The translations under genes and the position numbers were made by a program. The notes beneath the pieces are model-generated. The model made no database searches and was not told where the DNA came from. It saw only the letters and a program-made list of their open reading frames with translations. Positions 1 through 11,922 of a stretch of DNA of 64,000 bases are shown piece by piece; position 1 is the stretch's first letter; each line of letters starts with the position of its first letter. The DNA comes from Synechococcus sp. CCY 0621 (GTDB lineage Bacteria; Cyanobacteriota; Cyanobacteriia; PCC-6307; Cyanobiaceae), in NCBI RefSeq assembly GCF_019038465.1, contig NZ_JAFKRH010000031.1:186001-250000 (forward strand), given 5' to 3'.

Positions 1-279
1 GCCCTGATTGCCCGCAGTCGCCAGGAGTCCTCCGCCATCCAGGAGGGGGCCAACCGCTACGCCGAGCAGGTGCTGGGGGAATTGGAGGTGCGCCTCAAGG
101 AACTCAGCCAGGTGGTCCTGGGGGGTCGGCGCGAACTGGTGCGGCTGCAGGGCCAGGAGACGGCCATTGCCAGCCGCCCCTCCGAAGCTCCGATCCCGCT
201 GGAAAACGCGACCGTCGACCGGGCCCGCCGTGCCGCCGGCCGCCTCAAGCGTGCCGCCAGCCGGGGCCTGGCCAGCTAG
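1..279 (+). CDS. Partial coiled-coil hypothetical protein (C-terminal 92 residues)
   Basis: The reading frame is open from the first base of the window and stops at 277-279, so the start lies upstream. The visible part is strongly helical and charged (a run around AIQEGANRYAEQVLGELEV, then LKELSQVVLGGRREL), followed by a basic Arg/Ala-rich tail ending SRGLAS. The helix resembles the C-terminal segment of cyanobacterial DivIVA-like/Cdv3-type coiled-coil proteins, but this rests on remembered family character. It converges on dacB, with 34 bp between the two stop codons. Function not assigned. Confidence 0.6.
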   Translation, partial: ALIARSRQESSAIQEGANRYAEQVLGELEVRLKELSQVVLGGRRELVRLQGQETAIASRPSEAPIPLENATVDRARRAAGRLKRAASRGLAS

Positions 280-313
280 CTGAGCGCAGGTTCAGGCCCG
301 GGAAACAGGGGGC

Positions 314-1642
314 TCAGAACGCCGGTTGGCAGGCCCCCACCGTCTGAACCTGGCGCAGAACGCGGCCGATGGTGGTGTTCGGCGCTCCCGCCCCGGCGGA
401 CACCGCACTGACGTAGCGGGGGCCATCCGTGGTCTGGAGGACGCCGCTGATCGAGCGCACACCCGTGAGGGTGCCGGTCTTGGCGAAGAACTGACCATCC
501 AGGCTGGTGCCCTTGTAGAGGTTGCGCAGCGTGCCCCGCCGACCGGCGATGGCCATGGAACTGAGGTAATCCCTGGAATAGGGATGGTGATCCATGCGCA
601 GCAGCAGGGCCACGAGGAAACGGCTGGTGAGCCGGTTGGCCCGGTCCAGGCCGCTGCCGTCGGCGATCCTGACCCCCTCCATCGGCAAGCCCTGGTCGTT
701 CAGCCAGAGAAACGTGCGACGACTGGCTTCGGCCAGGTCCCAGGTGCCGGCGGCCTGACGCAGCAACACTTCGGCGGTGAAGTTGTGGCTTTCGGTGTTA
801 GCCAGGCTGAGCAGGCCGTGCATGGAGGTGGAGGGCTCCTCATGCATCAGCACGGCATCGCTGGGCAGGGGCTGGCGGGCTGACACCAGGGCCAGCTGCA
901 CCTGCGGACCGCCGTTCTGGGCCATCGAGCGGCGCAGCAGGGTCTGCAGGCGGGAGGCGGGATTGCTCACCGCATCGTCGATGGCGTTGCTGGTGATGGC
1001 CAGCCGGGTGATCGGTGCGCCGTAGGCATAGGCGCGGTCTCCCATGTGCCAGCCACTGGGCCACCAGTTCTGGGGCGCTTCCTCCGCCAGTTCCAGCCGC
1101 ACGGGGGTTCCGGCCGCCATGGCCAGCTGGGCAAAGCGTTGCAGCTGGGGGAGGGCCAGGTCGGGATCGCCCTGGCCGACCATGCGCAGGGTGCCATCCT
1201 GCAGGCGCCACAGCTGGGTGGTGAGCCGGTAGTCGGGGCCGAGTCGGTCGAGGGCGAAGGCGGTGCTGATCAGCTTCTGGTTGGAGGCCGGCACCCTCGG
1301 CTGCCGGCCGTTGACATCGGCCAGCAGCCGGCCAGTGCCATCGGCAACGCTGACGCTCCAACGGGACTGTTCACCCCCCAGGACCTGGGCGACCTGGCGT
1401 TGGAGCAGCGGGCAGCTGACCTCCCCGGCCAGACGCGGCATGCCCACCGGTGGCGGCGCCACCGGCAGGGCGGCCATCGGCAGGGAGCGCAGGGCCCGGG
1501 GGGAGGGCAGTGCCGGTGCGTTCTGGGCCCAGGCCGCCGTGCCCACTGGGCTGGTGCTCGCGGCCACCAGCAGCACCGCCACCGCCCGCAGCGGGCCGCG
1601 GGGGCGATGCAACCCGGGCAGAAGGCGGAGGGGCGAGGTCAT
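314..1642 (-). CDS. dacB: D-alanyl-D-alanine carboxypeptidase/endopeptidase, PBP4 (S13) family
   Basis: A 442-residue exported penicillin-binding protein that trims or cuts peptidoglycan cross-links in the periplasm. It starts with a signal peptide (basic MTSPLRLLPGLHRPRG then a hydrophobic AVAVLLVAAS core). The three class motifs are present: SxxK at S120-K123 in RVPASNQKL, SxN in TESHNFTAE, and KTG at residue 388 in FAKTGTLTG. Length fits the S13 family (about 400-480). It is the last gene of a minus-strand run: the upstream DUF4330 stop codon lies 1 bp from this ATG, so translation is probably coupled. The same run begins with dapF, which makes meso-diaminopimelate for the same polymer. 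Confidence 0.93.
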   Translation of the reverse strand: MTSPLRLLPGLHRPRGPLRAVAVLLVAASTSPVGTAAWAQNAPALPSPRALRSLPMAALPVAPPPVGMPRLAGEVSCPLLQRQVAQVLGGEQSRWSVSVADGTGRLLADVNGRQPRVPASNQKLISTAFALDRLGPDYRLTTQLWRLQDGTLRMVGQGDPDLALPQLQRFAQLAMAAGTPVRLELAEEAPQNWWPSGWHMGDRAYAYGAPITRLAITSNAIDDAVSNPASRLQTLLRRSMAQNGGPQVQLALVSARQPLPSDAVLMHEEPSTSMHGLLSLANTESHNFTAEVLLRQAAGTWDLAEASRRTFLWLNDQGLPMEGVRIADGSGLDRANRLTSRFLVALLLRMDHHPYSRDYLSSMAIAGRRGTLRNLYKGTSLDGQFFAKTGTLTGVRSISGVLQTTDGPRYVSAVSAGAGAPNTTIGRVLRQVQTVGACQPAF

Positions 1643-1643
1643 C

Positions 1644-2168
1644 TCAGGAAGCTCCGAGTTTCAGGTCGGTGACGGTGCCGTTGAACCGGTAGTTGGTTCC
1701 CTCCAGTTCCACCGGAGCACCGATCTTGATCGTCTGGTTGCCGAAGACAACCCCCCCGGCGGTGCGGCGCCCCTGGCCTTCGAGAACGAAACGCCCATCA
1801 AAGGTGCTGAAGGTCTTCTGGTTGGGATCGGGGGCGCTCACCACTTTCCCGTCGGGGGTGAGGGTGGAGATGATCCGATCGAACGGAAGGATCTGCTTCA
1901 CAGCCACGCTGCCGTGGGGCTGGTTGCGGATCACGATCGCCACCTTGCCCTCGGCGCGGGCCTGTTGCAGCAGCTCCAGCGGGGCCGCCGCGGGGGCACC
2001 ACGCACGTCCACCATCACGGTGACGGGCTCGAGGGCGCCGGTGGCCTGGGCCACCGCACCGCTGAGGCGGGGACTCCAGATCACGCCCCCGATCGCCAAC
2101 AGCGCCGCAGCGGCAGCGCCGAGGTCGACGAGGCTCCAGGAACGGGGTCGAGGCGAATCGCTGGGCAT
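1644..2168 (-). CDS. DUF4330 family membrane-anchored protein
   Basis: A protein of 174 residues of the cyanobacterial DUF4330 family; molecular role unknown. One hydrophobic segment near the N-terminus (LVDLGAAAAALLAIGGVIW) probably anchors it in the membrane. The rest is a soluble beta-rich region with the family-like pieces VTVMVDVRGAP and GTNYRFNGTVTDLKL. A GTG at 2174 in the same frame is possible, but the ATG at 2168 sits behind an AGGTG stretch and is preferred. It lies between the DUF1995 gene and dacB in a tight minus-strand run. Confidence 0.75.
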   Translation of the reverse strand: MPSDSPRPRSWSLVDLGAAAAALLAIGGVIWSPRLSGAVAQATGALEPVTVMVDVRGAPAAAPLELLQQARAEGKVAIVIRNQPHGSVAVKQILPFDRIISTLTPDGKVVSAPDPNQKTFSTFDGRFVLEGQGRRTAGGVVFGNQTIKIGAPVELEGTNYRFNGTVTDLKLGAS

Positions 2169-2233
2169 GGGCACCTGAAAGCCAGCGCGAAGTGTACGCA
2201 GCCTTTCCGGGATGCACCAGTCGGGCCGCCCAG

Positions 2234-2923
2234 TCAGTTCTGCAGGTCTTCGATCATCTGGCCGAGGGCCCGCAGGTTGCTCCCCAGGCCCGCCTGCTCG
2301 CGACCACTGAGGGCCAGGTCCTGTTGCTCGGCATCGGGTTTCTGCTCGAAGCGACCAGCCAGCCGGTAGCCGTCAGGGTCGAGCCGGTAGAGCTCCCACT
2401 CGCCCGGGTAGGCGCAGCGCAGGGCGCTTTCGGCCTGGGGCAGCAGGGCGTAGGCGGCCCGCCAGCCGGCCAGAAAGCCCTTGCGGCGCTGGCGCGCGAC
2501 GCTGCCGATGCCGATGGCGGCGTCCTCCAGCGAGGGATTGAGCAGCACCACGGTGCCGGTGTGGCCGCCACACACCGCTTCCACCAGCTCGTATTCCGCC
2601 TGGCTGGCCCCCACCAGCAGCAGCACCCCCTCGGAGGGGCCCTCCTGCTGCAGCCGGCGCTGGTCGGAGAAGCTGCCGATGCGATCCGCCAGGGCCGGAG
2701 CATCACGGCGGGCCAGGGCCGTGGCACCGGCATCCGGGAACAGCAGTCGCAGCTCGGACCGTTCGGCCAGCAGCCCCTCCAGCAGGCGCAGCACCACCGG
2801 CAGCAGCCGCAGCCCTTCGAAGCGGAACTCCACGGTCCAGCGCCCGCCGGATCCGGACGCCAGGGCCGCCTGCAGGGCCTCAAGGGCTTCGGCTTCGGCG
2901 GTGCGCAGATCGGCGGGCAGCAT
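2234..2923 (-). CDS. DUF1995 family protein
   Basis: A 229-residue soluble protein of the DUF1995 family, widespread in cyanobacteria and plastids and without a settled function. Recognisable stretches are the N-terminal MLPADLRTAEAEALEALQAA, the central SEGVLLLVGASQAEYELVE with VVLLNPSLED, and the C-terminal WELYRLDPDGYRLAGRF. No signal peptide or membrane segment is seen. It begins 26 bp after the cysteine desulfurase stop and is probably co-transcribed with it. Confidence 0.8.
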   Translation of the reverse strand: MLPADLRTAEAEALEALQAALASGSGGRWTVEFRFEGLRLLPVVLRLLEGLLAERSELRLLFPDAGATALARRDAPALADRIGSFSDQRRLQQEGPSEGVLLLVGASQAEYELVEAVCGGHTGTVVLLNPSLEDAAIGIGSVARQRRKGFLAGWRAAYALLPQAESALRCAYPGEWELYRLDPDGYRLAGRFEQKPDAEQQDLALSGREQAGLGSNLRALGQMIEDLQN

Positions 2924-2949
2924 TGGCGTTTGGCAGGTCCGAGCGGACC

Positions 2950-4143
2950 CTACCCAGGCGCTGCGGCGACGCTGCGGAGCGCCTCCTCCAGGGCCGTCGG
3001 CAGGCCGGCCAGATCGGCCGGGCTGAGCCAGGGTCCCAGGCTGATGCGCAGGCCGCTGGCGGCCTCCTCGGGGCTGTAGCCCATGGCAAGCAGCACGGCA
3101 CTGGCGCCCGGAGCCCCGCGACTGGTGCAGGCCGACCCACTGCTGACGGCGTAACCCCGCCGGGCCAGTTCGCGCACCAGCCGGCGTCCAGGCAGCGGTC
3201 GGCCATCCGGTCCAGACACCAGCAGGCTGATGTGATGGGGCAAGCGTCCACAGGGATCTGCCGGTGCCGGCCCGCTGAGGCGCACCCCCTCGAGGGCCAG
3301 CAGCCTCTCCAGCAGCCGGTCCCGCAGGGACCCGATCGGGTCCTCACCGCCATGGGCCGCAAGGCGCTGCCGGGCCAGCTCCAGGGCCGCCGCGAATCCG
3401 GCCACCAGGGCCACGGGCTCGGTGCCGCCACGACGCCCCCCCTCCTGCGCGCCGCCGATCAGGGGCTCCAGTTCGAGCCCGTGACGCACCAGCAGGGCGC
3501 CGACGCCGCGGGGACCCTGCAGCTTGTGGGCCGCGCAGCTGAGCAGGTCGACCGGCAGCTGGCGGAAGTCAACGGGTTGGTGGCCCACCACCTGCACCGC
3601 GTCCACATGCAGCAGCACGCCGGCCTGGCGGCAGAGCTGACCGATGCTGGTGATCGGTTGGAGCGTGCCCACCTCGCTCTGTCCCCAGAGGATCGACACC
3701 AGGCGGGTCGGCGGCACCAGCAGCTCCTGGAGGGCCTCCAGGTCGACCAGACCACGGCCATCCACCGGCAGCAGCTGCCGCTGCCAACCCCGCCTCTCCA
3801 TGGCGGCGGCGGCCGCGTAGCTGGCGGGATGCTCCACGGCCGAGAGCAGCACCCGCCCGGGCTCCAGGCAGCCGGCGCAGCCAATCAGGGCCGTGTGGAT
3901 GGCTTCGCTCCCTCCCGACAGAAGCACCAGTTCGTCCCGGTCGCAGCCCAGCTGCTCCGCGATCGCCAGGCGGTCGCGCTCCAGCCGGTCCGCTGCCGCC
4001 AGCCCGAAGCCATGCAGGCTGGAGGGATTGGCCCAGGCCTGCCGATGGGCCTGGGCCATGGCCTCGAGCACCTCAGGCGCCGGGGGGCTGGTGGCGCAGG
4101 CATCGAGGTAGACCCCAGGGGCTTCAGGGGGTAGGGGAGGCAT
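2950..4143 (-). CDS. Cysteine desulfurase, NifS/IscS family
   Basis: A PLP-dependent enzyme of 397 residues that takes sulfur from cysteine for Fe-S cluster or thiocofactor synthesis. The N-terminus VYLDACATSPPAPEVLEAM matches the family opening. The PLP lysine lies in SCAAHKLQGPRGVGAL and the persulfide-forming cysteine in SSGSACTSRGAP. The frame is open further upstream, but the ATG at 4143 gives the correct N-terminus and reduces the overlap with dapF to 20 bp. The 20-bp overlap suggests coupled translation with dapF, whose product carries an unusual four-cysteine tail. Confidence 0.92.
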   Translation of the reverse strand: MPPLPPEAPGVYLDACATSPPAPEVLEAMAQAHRQAWANPSSLHGFGLAAADRLERDRLAIAEQLGCDRDELVLLSGGSEAIHTALIGCAGCLEPGRVLLSAVEHPASYAAAAAMERRGWQRQLLPVDGRGLVDLEALQELLVPPTRLVSILWGQSEVGTLQPITSIGQLCRQAGVLLHVDAVQVVGHQPVDFRQLPVDLLSCAAHKLQGPRGVGALLVRHGLELEPLIGGAQEGGRRGGTEPVALVAGFAAALELARQRLAAHGGEDPIGSLRDRLLERLLALEGVRLSGPAPADPCGRLPHHISLLVSGPDGRPLPGRRLVRELARRGYAVSSGSACTSRGAPGASAVLLAMGYSPEEAASGLRISLGPWLSPADLAGLPTALEEALRSVAAAPG

Positions 4144-5233
4144 CGCGGGAGAGGCGTCCCAGGGTGCGGGATTCCAGGGACTCTCCGGCCAGGGCCACCA
4201 GATCATCAAGGGAGCGACCCTCCAGCAGGGCCGTGACCCGGGCCCGGGCGTCGGCACTGGCACAGGCCTCGGGGCGGAGGCAACCGTTGACGCACGCCGT
4301 GGCGCAATCAATGCTGGCCGCCGCCGGAGCCGTCTCGACAAGGGCCGGTGGGGCGTCTGCCATTCCGAACAGGGAGGGGGCCACCACCCCGTCGAACACC
4401 GCCTCGGCAGGACCGGTCATGAACACGTGCCCGCTGGCCTCATCCCAGTCGATCTCCAGGGGTCCGCCGGGCAGATCGAGCCGGGCCTGGCGGTCGGCCA
4501 GACCCAGCAGGTGGCAGGCCACCAGGGTGGCGCAGGCGCCGGTGCCACAGGCCAGGGTGGGCCCGGCCCCCCGCTCCCACACCCGCATCACCAGGTGGTC
4601 GGGAGCGATCACCTCAACGAAATGGACATTGGTGCGGGCTGGAAAGGCCTCGTGCACCTCCAGGGCGGCACCCAGGGTGTCCAGATCGATGGCTGCCACG
4701 TCGTCGACCGGGACCACGGCATGGGGATTGCCCATGCCGGCGGCCGCCACGGCCAGGGGCTGGCCCAGCACCTCCAGCACACCCACCGGCAGCCCCTCCA
4801 CCCCGACGTCAAGGGCGGTGGGAATGGTCTCCGGCGTCAGAAAGGGTGCGCCCATGTCGACGCGGATGCGCCCGTCTTCGGCCAGGGCCGGCACGATGCG
4901 ACCGGCCAGGGTCTCGACCTCCCAGCGACGGGGGGCGACGTCACCGTCGCTGTCGGCCAGGAACCGGGCCAGACAACGGATGCCGTTGCCGCACATCTCG
5001 GGCTCGGTGCCATCGGCATTGAAGATGCGCATGCGCAGCTCGCCTCCCTCCCGGGGCGGCAGGGCCAGGATCACGCCATCGCCACCGACCCCGAAACGAC
5101 GGTCGCAGAGCCGCTGCACCCGCTCGGGCGTCAATCCGAAGGTGTCCTCAGAATCCCCTAAGCTGCGGCCGTCCAGCAGCAAGAAGTCATTCCCAAGACC
5201 CTGGTATTTGCTGAATTGGAGCACCTTGAGCAC
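4124..5233 (-). CDS. dapF: Diaminopimelate epimerase with C-terminal cysteine-motif extension
   Basis: Converts LL- to meso-diaminopimelate for lysine and peptidoglycan synthesis. The N-terminus FSKYQGLGNDFLLLDGR and both catalytic cysteine motifs are present: EMCGNGIRCLARF (Cys near 81) and LACGTGACATL (Cys near 229). The start chosen is GTG at 5233; it follows an AGGA and avoids overlap with hfq. The ATG at 5311 would overlap hfq. The protein is about 369 residues, roughly 80 longer than ordinary DapF. After the normal end (VFDGVVAPSLFG) comes an in-frame tail with C-x3-C-x3-C-x5-C (CATACVNGCLRPEAC) and a helix containing RSLDDLVALAGESL. This looks like a fused small domain; an internal ATG at 4363 could also produce it separately. 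Confidence 0.9.
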   Translation of the reverse strand: MLKVLQFSKYQGLGNDFLLLDGRSLGDSEDTFGLTPERVQRLCDRRFGVGGDGVILALPPREGGELRMRIFNADGTEPEMCGNGIRCLARFLADSDGDVAPRRWEVETLAGRIVPALAEDGRIRVDMGAPFLTPETIPTALDVGVEGLPVGVLEVLGQPLAVAAAGMGNPHAVVPVDDVAAIDLDTLGAALEVHEAFPARTNVHFVEVIAPDHLVMRVWERGAGPTLACGTGACATLVACHLLGLADRQARLDLPGGPLEIDWDEASGHVFMTGPAEAVFDGVVAPSLFGMADAPPALVETAPAAASIDCATACVNGCLRPEACASADARARVTALLEGRSLDDLVALAGESLESRTLGRLSRDASPTP

Positions 5234-5267
5234 CGTTCCGTAAATCCTTGAGGTTGGGCTCGATCCT

Positions 5268-5507
5268 ATGCAGAGTTTCTTTGAACGACGGGGGCCCAGG
5301 CTCGACACCACACTGCCGAGTGTGCGCCATGTTCAGGAGCTGATCCGCATCCGCACACCCGTGAACGTCGTGCTGCTCTCCGGACAGGAGTGTGACGGTG
5401 TGATCCGCTGGCAGGACAGCCATTTTCTGGCCATGAGCACTGAACCAGGCACCCCTCTGCTGTTGATCAGCCTGGCGGCGATCGCCTCGCTGCGCGCCCT
5501 CAGCTGA
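5268..5507 (+). CDS. hfq: Hfq-like Sm-fold protein, cyanobacterial type
   Basis: A 79-residue protein matching cyanobacterial Hfq. The Sm1-like part runs LPSVRHVQELIRIRTPVNVVLL and GVIRWQDSHFLAM; the Sm2-like part is LLLISLAAIASLRAL. Cyanobacterial Hfq differs from enterobacterial Hfq at RNA-contacting residues and is tied to motility and pilus function in Synechocystis (family knowledge). It is divergent from dapF with a very short shared upstream region (34 bp to the chosen GTG) and lies 45 bp upstream of leuS. Confidence 0.85.
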   Translation: MQSFFERRGPRLDTTLPSVRHVQELIRIRTPVNVVLLSGQECDGVIRWQDSHFLAMSTEPGTPLLLISLAAIASLRALS

Positions 5508-5552
5508 GCCACCCATGGGTTGTGACACGATCACATCCACCCCATAGGCCCC

Positions 5553-8177
5553 GTGACAGACCCCTCCCGCTACCGTCCCGAGACGATTGAGCAGCGCTGG
5601 CAACGGCAGTGGGAGCAACTGGGACTCCACGCCACGCCTGACCTCAGCGGTGACAGCAGCGACGCCTACTACGCCCTGTCGATGTTCCCCTATCCCTCGG
5701 GGAGCCTGCACATGGGCCATGTGCGGAATTACGTGATCACCGACGTCATCGCCCGGGCGGCCCGCTTGCGGGGCCGGCAGGTGCTTCACCCCATGGGCTG
5801 GGACGCCTTCGGTCTGCCGGCGGAGAACGCCGCCATAGAGCGGGGAGTCGACCCCGGCGACTGGACCGACCGCAACATCGCCCAGATGCGCGAGCAGCTC
5901 AAGCGCCTGGGCCTGTCGATCGACTGGGACCGGGAAGTGGCCACCTGCCACGCCGATTACTACCGCTGGACCCAGTGGCTGTTCCTGCAGTTCCTGGATG
6001 CCGGCCTGGCCTACCGCAAGGAGGCGACGGTCAACTGGGACCCGATTGACCAGACGGTGCTCGCCAACGAACAGGTGGATGCCGAGGGGCGCTCCTGGCG
6101 CTCCGGCGCCCAGGTGGAGAAGCGCCGGCTGCGCCAGTGGTTCCTCAAGATCACCGCCTATGCCGATGCCCTGCTCGACGATCTCCCCTCCCTGGAGGGC
6201 TGGCCGGAGCGGGTGCGCACGATGCAGGCCAACTGGATCGGCCGCTCCCTCGGGGCCGAGCTGACCTTCACGGCCGAATCAGGGGAGACCATCACCGTGT
6301 TCACCACCCGGCCCGACACGATCTACGGGGCCACCTATGTGGTGCTGGCGCCGGAGCATCCCCTGGTGGCGGAGCTCACCACGGACGACTGCCGCCTTTC
6401 GGTGGCCGCCTTCTGCGATCTGGTCGGCCGCCAGAGTGAGCAGGAGCGAACAGCCGAGGACCGGCCCAAGCGCGGCGTACCCATCGGCGCCTGGGTGCAC
6501 AACCCCGCCAGCGGCGAGAGGATTCCCGTCTGGATCGCCGACTACGTGCTGGCCGACTACGGCACCGGTGCCGTGATGGGGGTGCCGGCCCACGACCATC
6601 GCGACTTCAGCTTTGCCCGCCAGTACGAACTGCCGGTGCTACGGGTGGTGATCCCCGAGGGTTCCGACCCGCACGCCTACGAGGGCCAGGCCTGGACCGA
6701 AGCCGGCGTGCTGATCGGCTCCGGTCCCTTCGACGGCCTGACCACCGCCGAGGCCAAAACCAGCATCGTTGCCAGCGCCGAAGCCCAGGGCTGGGGCCAG
6801 GGACGGGTGCAATACCGATTGCGCGACTGGCTGATCTCCCGCCAGCGCTACTGGGGCTGCCCCATCCCCGTGATCCACTGCGACAGCTGCGGTGTGGTGC
6901 CGGTCCCCGACGACCAGCTGCCGGTGGAACTGCCCCGGAACATCCCCCTGAGTGGCAAGGGGGGCACCCCCCTGGCCAAGTTGGCGTCGTGGGTGAACGT
7001 GGCCTGCCCCTGTTGCGGCGCCCCCGCCCAGCGGGAGACGGACACCATGGACACCTTCATGTGCTCGTCCTGGTACTACCTGCGCTACAGCGACCCCCAC
7101 AACGACCAGAGACCGTTCGGCCGCGAGGCCGTCGACCGCTGGTTGCCCGTGGATCAGTACGTGGGCGGCATCGAGCACGCCATCCTGCACCTGCTCTATT
7201 CCCGCTTCTTCACCAAGGTGCTGCGGGACCGGGGCCTGCTGGGCTTTTCCGAACCCTTCGCCCGCCTGCTCACCCAGGGCATGGTGCAGGGCATCACCTA
7301 CCGCAACGCCCACACCGGCCAGTACGTGGCGCCGGCCCAGGTGGCCGACCCCAGCGACCCCCGCGACCCGATCAACGGCGAGGTGCTGGAGGTGTTCTAC
7401 GAAAAGATGTCCAAGTCGAAGCACAACGGCGTCGATCCGGCGGTGGTCATCGACCGCTACGGCGCCGACACGGCCCGCATGTTCATCCTGTTCAAGGCGC
7501 CGCCCGAGAAGGATCTGGAGTGGGACGACGCCGACGTGGAAGGCCAGTACCGCTTCCTGCAGCGCCTCTGGCGCCTGGTGGACGGGGCCCACGGCCGGGG
7601 CCTGCGCCTGACTGGCTCTGGGGCGCCATCGACGCAGGAGCTCGATCCCACCTCCTTCAGCGACGCAGAGCGGCAGCTGAGGCGGGCGGTCCACACGGCC
7701 ATCGCCGCCATCAGTGAAGACCTGGAGGGGGAGCTCCAGCTGAACACCGCCGTCTCGGAGCTGATGAAGCTCAGCAACGCCCTGGCCGCCCATCTGGAAG
7801 GGTCCGGCCCGGCGGTGGGCCGCGAGGCGCTCGCCACCCTGCTGATCCTGCTGGCCCCCTTCGCGCCCCACCTGGCCGAGGAGCTGTGGCAGAAGCTCAA
7901 CGGCCACGGGGATGGGGCGAGCGTGGAGGCGGCGGCGAGTGTCCATCGCCAGCGCTGGCCCGCCGTGGACCCGACCGCGCTGGTTCGCGACACGATCCCC
8001 CTGGTGATCCAGGTGAAGGGCAAGATGCGCGGCAGCCTCGAGGTGCCCGCCGACGCCGATGCGGCCACCCTGGAACGCCTGGCCCTGGAGAGCGAGGTGG
8101 CCCAGCGCTGGCTGGAGGGTCAGCCACCCCGGCGGGTGATCGTGGTGCCCGGCAAGCTCGTCAACCTGGTGCCCTGA
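5553..8177 (+). CDS. leuS: Leucyl-tRNA synthetase
   Basis: A class I aminoacyl-tRNA synthetase of 874 residues charging tRNA-Leu. The HIGH-type signature is in [16 protein letters not shown] and the KMSKS loop in [14 protein letters not shown]. Between them is the CP1 editing domain ([31 protein letters not shown]). The C-terminal anticodon-binding and small terminal domains are complete. The start is GTG at 5553, giving [17 protein letters not shown], typical of the family. Its 3' end overlaps the convergent S-formylglutathione hydrolase gene by 17 bp. Confidence 0.98.
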   Translation: MTDPSRYRPETIEQRWQRQWEQLGLHATPDLSGDSSDAYYALSMFPYPSGSLHMGHVRNYVITDVIARAARLRGRQVLHPMGWDAFGLPAENAAIERGVDPGDWTDRNIAQMREQLKRLGLSIDWDREVATCHADYYRWTQWLFLQFLDAGLAYRKEATVNWDPIDQTVLANEQVDAEGRSWRSGAQVEKRRLRQWFLKITAYADALLDDLPSLEGWPERVRTMQANWIGRSLGAELTFTAESGETITVFTTRPDTIYGATYVVLAPEHPLVAELTTDDCRLSVAAFCDLVGRQSEQERTAEDRPKRGVPIGAWVHNPASGERIPVWIADYVLADYGTGAVMGVPAHDHRDFSFARQYELPVLRVVIPEGSDPHAYEGQAWTEAGVLIGSGPFDGLTTAEAKTSIVASAEAQGWGQGRVQYRLRDWLISRQRYWGCPIPVIHCDSCGVVPVPDDQLPVELPRNIPLSGKGGTPLAKLASWVNVACPCCGAPAQRETDTMDTFMCSSWYYLRYSDPHNDQRPFGREAVDRWLPVDQYVGGIEHAILHLLYSRFFTKVLRDRGLLGFSEPFARLLTQGMVQGITYRNAHTGQYVAPAQVADPSDPRDPINGEVLEVFYEKMSKSKHNGVDPAVVIDRYGADTARMFILFKAPPEKDLEWDDADVEGQYRFLQRLWRLVDGAHGRGLRLTGSGAPSTQELDPTSFSDAERQLRRAVHTAIAAISEDLEGELQLNTAVSELMKLSNALAAHLEGSGPAVGREALATLLILLAPFAPHLAEELWQKLNGHGDGASVEAAASVHRQRWPAVDPTALVRDTIPLVIQVKGKMRGSLEVPADADAATLERLALESEVAQRWLEGQPPRRVIVVPGKLVNLVP

Positions 8178-9009
8178 GGGCGGCCGCGTGGTGGCGCAGG
8201 TGGTCGTCGATGAAGCTGGCGATGAAGAAGTAACTGTGGTCGTAGCCCTCCTGGTAGCGGAGCTGCAGGGGGTGACCAGCCGCTGCGGCCGCCGCCACTA
8301 GGTCGGTGGGGCGCAGCTGGCTGTCAAGGAACGGGTCGGCGCTGCCCTGATCCACCAGCAGGGGCAGCCGCTGCGCCGCTGAGGCGAGCAGGAGCGTGGC
8401 GTCCCAGGCAGCCCAGGCACGTGGATCCGCCCCCAGGTAGGCCGCGAAGGCCTTCTGGCCCCACGGACAGGCCGAGGGGTGGCAGATGGGCGCGAAGGCG
8501 GACACCGAGCGGTAGCGGCCCGGGTGCCGCAGGGCTGCGACCAGGGCACCGTGGCCCCCCATCGAATGGCCACTGATGCTGCGCGCCTGGCTCAGCGGCA
8601 ACTGGGCCTCCAGCAGCGCAGGCAGCTCCTCCACCACGTAGCTGTGCATGCGGTAGTGCCGGTCCCAGGGGGAAGCGGTGGCATCCACGTAGAACCCCGC
8701 CCCATGGCCCAGGTCCCAGCCGCCCTGCGGATCCGTGGGCACTTCGGGGCCCCTGGGGCTCGTGTCCGGCGCCACCAGGGCCAGCCCGAGGCTGGCGGCG
8801 AGGCGGTGGGCCCCGCCCTTCTGCATCACGTTCTCGTCGGTGCAGGTGAGGCCGGACAGCCAGTAGAGGGCCGGCACCGGCTCCCCGGCGAGGGCCTGGG
8901 GGGGCAGGTACACCGCCAGGGTGGCCGTCCCGTTGAGCTGGGTGGATGGGTGCCGGTAACGGCGGTGCAGACCGCCGAAGCTGCGGTTCTCGCTGAGCAG
9001 CTCGAGCAT
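8161..9009 (-). CDS. fghA: S-formylglutathione hydrolase
   Basis: A 282-residue alpha/beta-hydrolase (esterase D family) that splits S-formylglutathione to formate and glutathione, the last step of glutathione-dependent formaldehyde detoxification. The nucleophile elbow [10 protein letters not shown] is present with the N-terminal YLPPQALAG and [19 protein letters not shown] segments. The C-terminal histidine lies in [17 protein letters not shown]. It follows the class III alcohol dehydrogenase gene by 31 bp on the same strand, so the two pathway steps are probably one transcript. Confidence 0.94.
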   Translation of the reverse strand: MLELLSENRSFGGLHRRYRHPSTQLNGTATLAVYLPPQALAGEPVPALYWLSGLTCTDENVMQKGGAHRLAASLGLALVAPDTSPRGPEVPTDPQGGWDLGHGAGFYVDATASPWDRHYRMHSYVVEELPALLEAQLPLSQARSISGHSMGGHGALVAALRHPGRYRSVSAFAPICHPSACPWGQKAFAAYLGADPRAWAAWDATLLLASAAQRLPLLVDQGSADPFLDSQLRPTDLVAAAAAAGHPLQLRYQEGYDHSYFFIASFIDDHLRHHAAALRAPG

Positions 9010-9040
9010 GGTGACGCCGACCTCGGGGGTCGCAGGGGGG

Positions 9041-11774
<2,734 letters not shown>

Positions 11775-11922
11775 GGCTCCTGGGACGCCGTGACGGGCCC
11801 CCGAACCGTATCCATCAGCCTCCACGTTCGGCAAGCGGATCGGCGGATGCGGGTCATCCGCCACAGGGTCCAGCGGTGAGAGCGCCCCAGACAGGCGGCC
11901 ATTCTGGAAGTCTTCGTTACAA

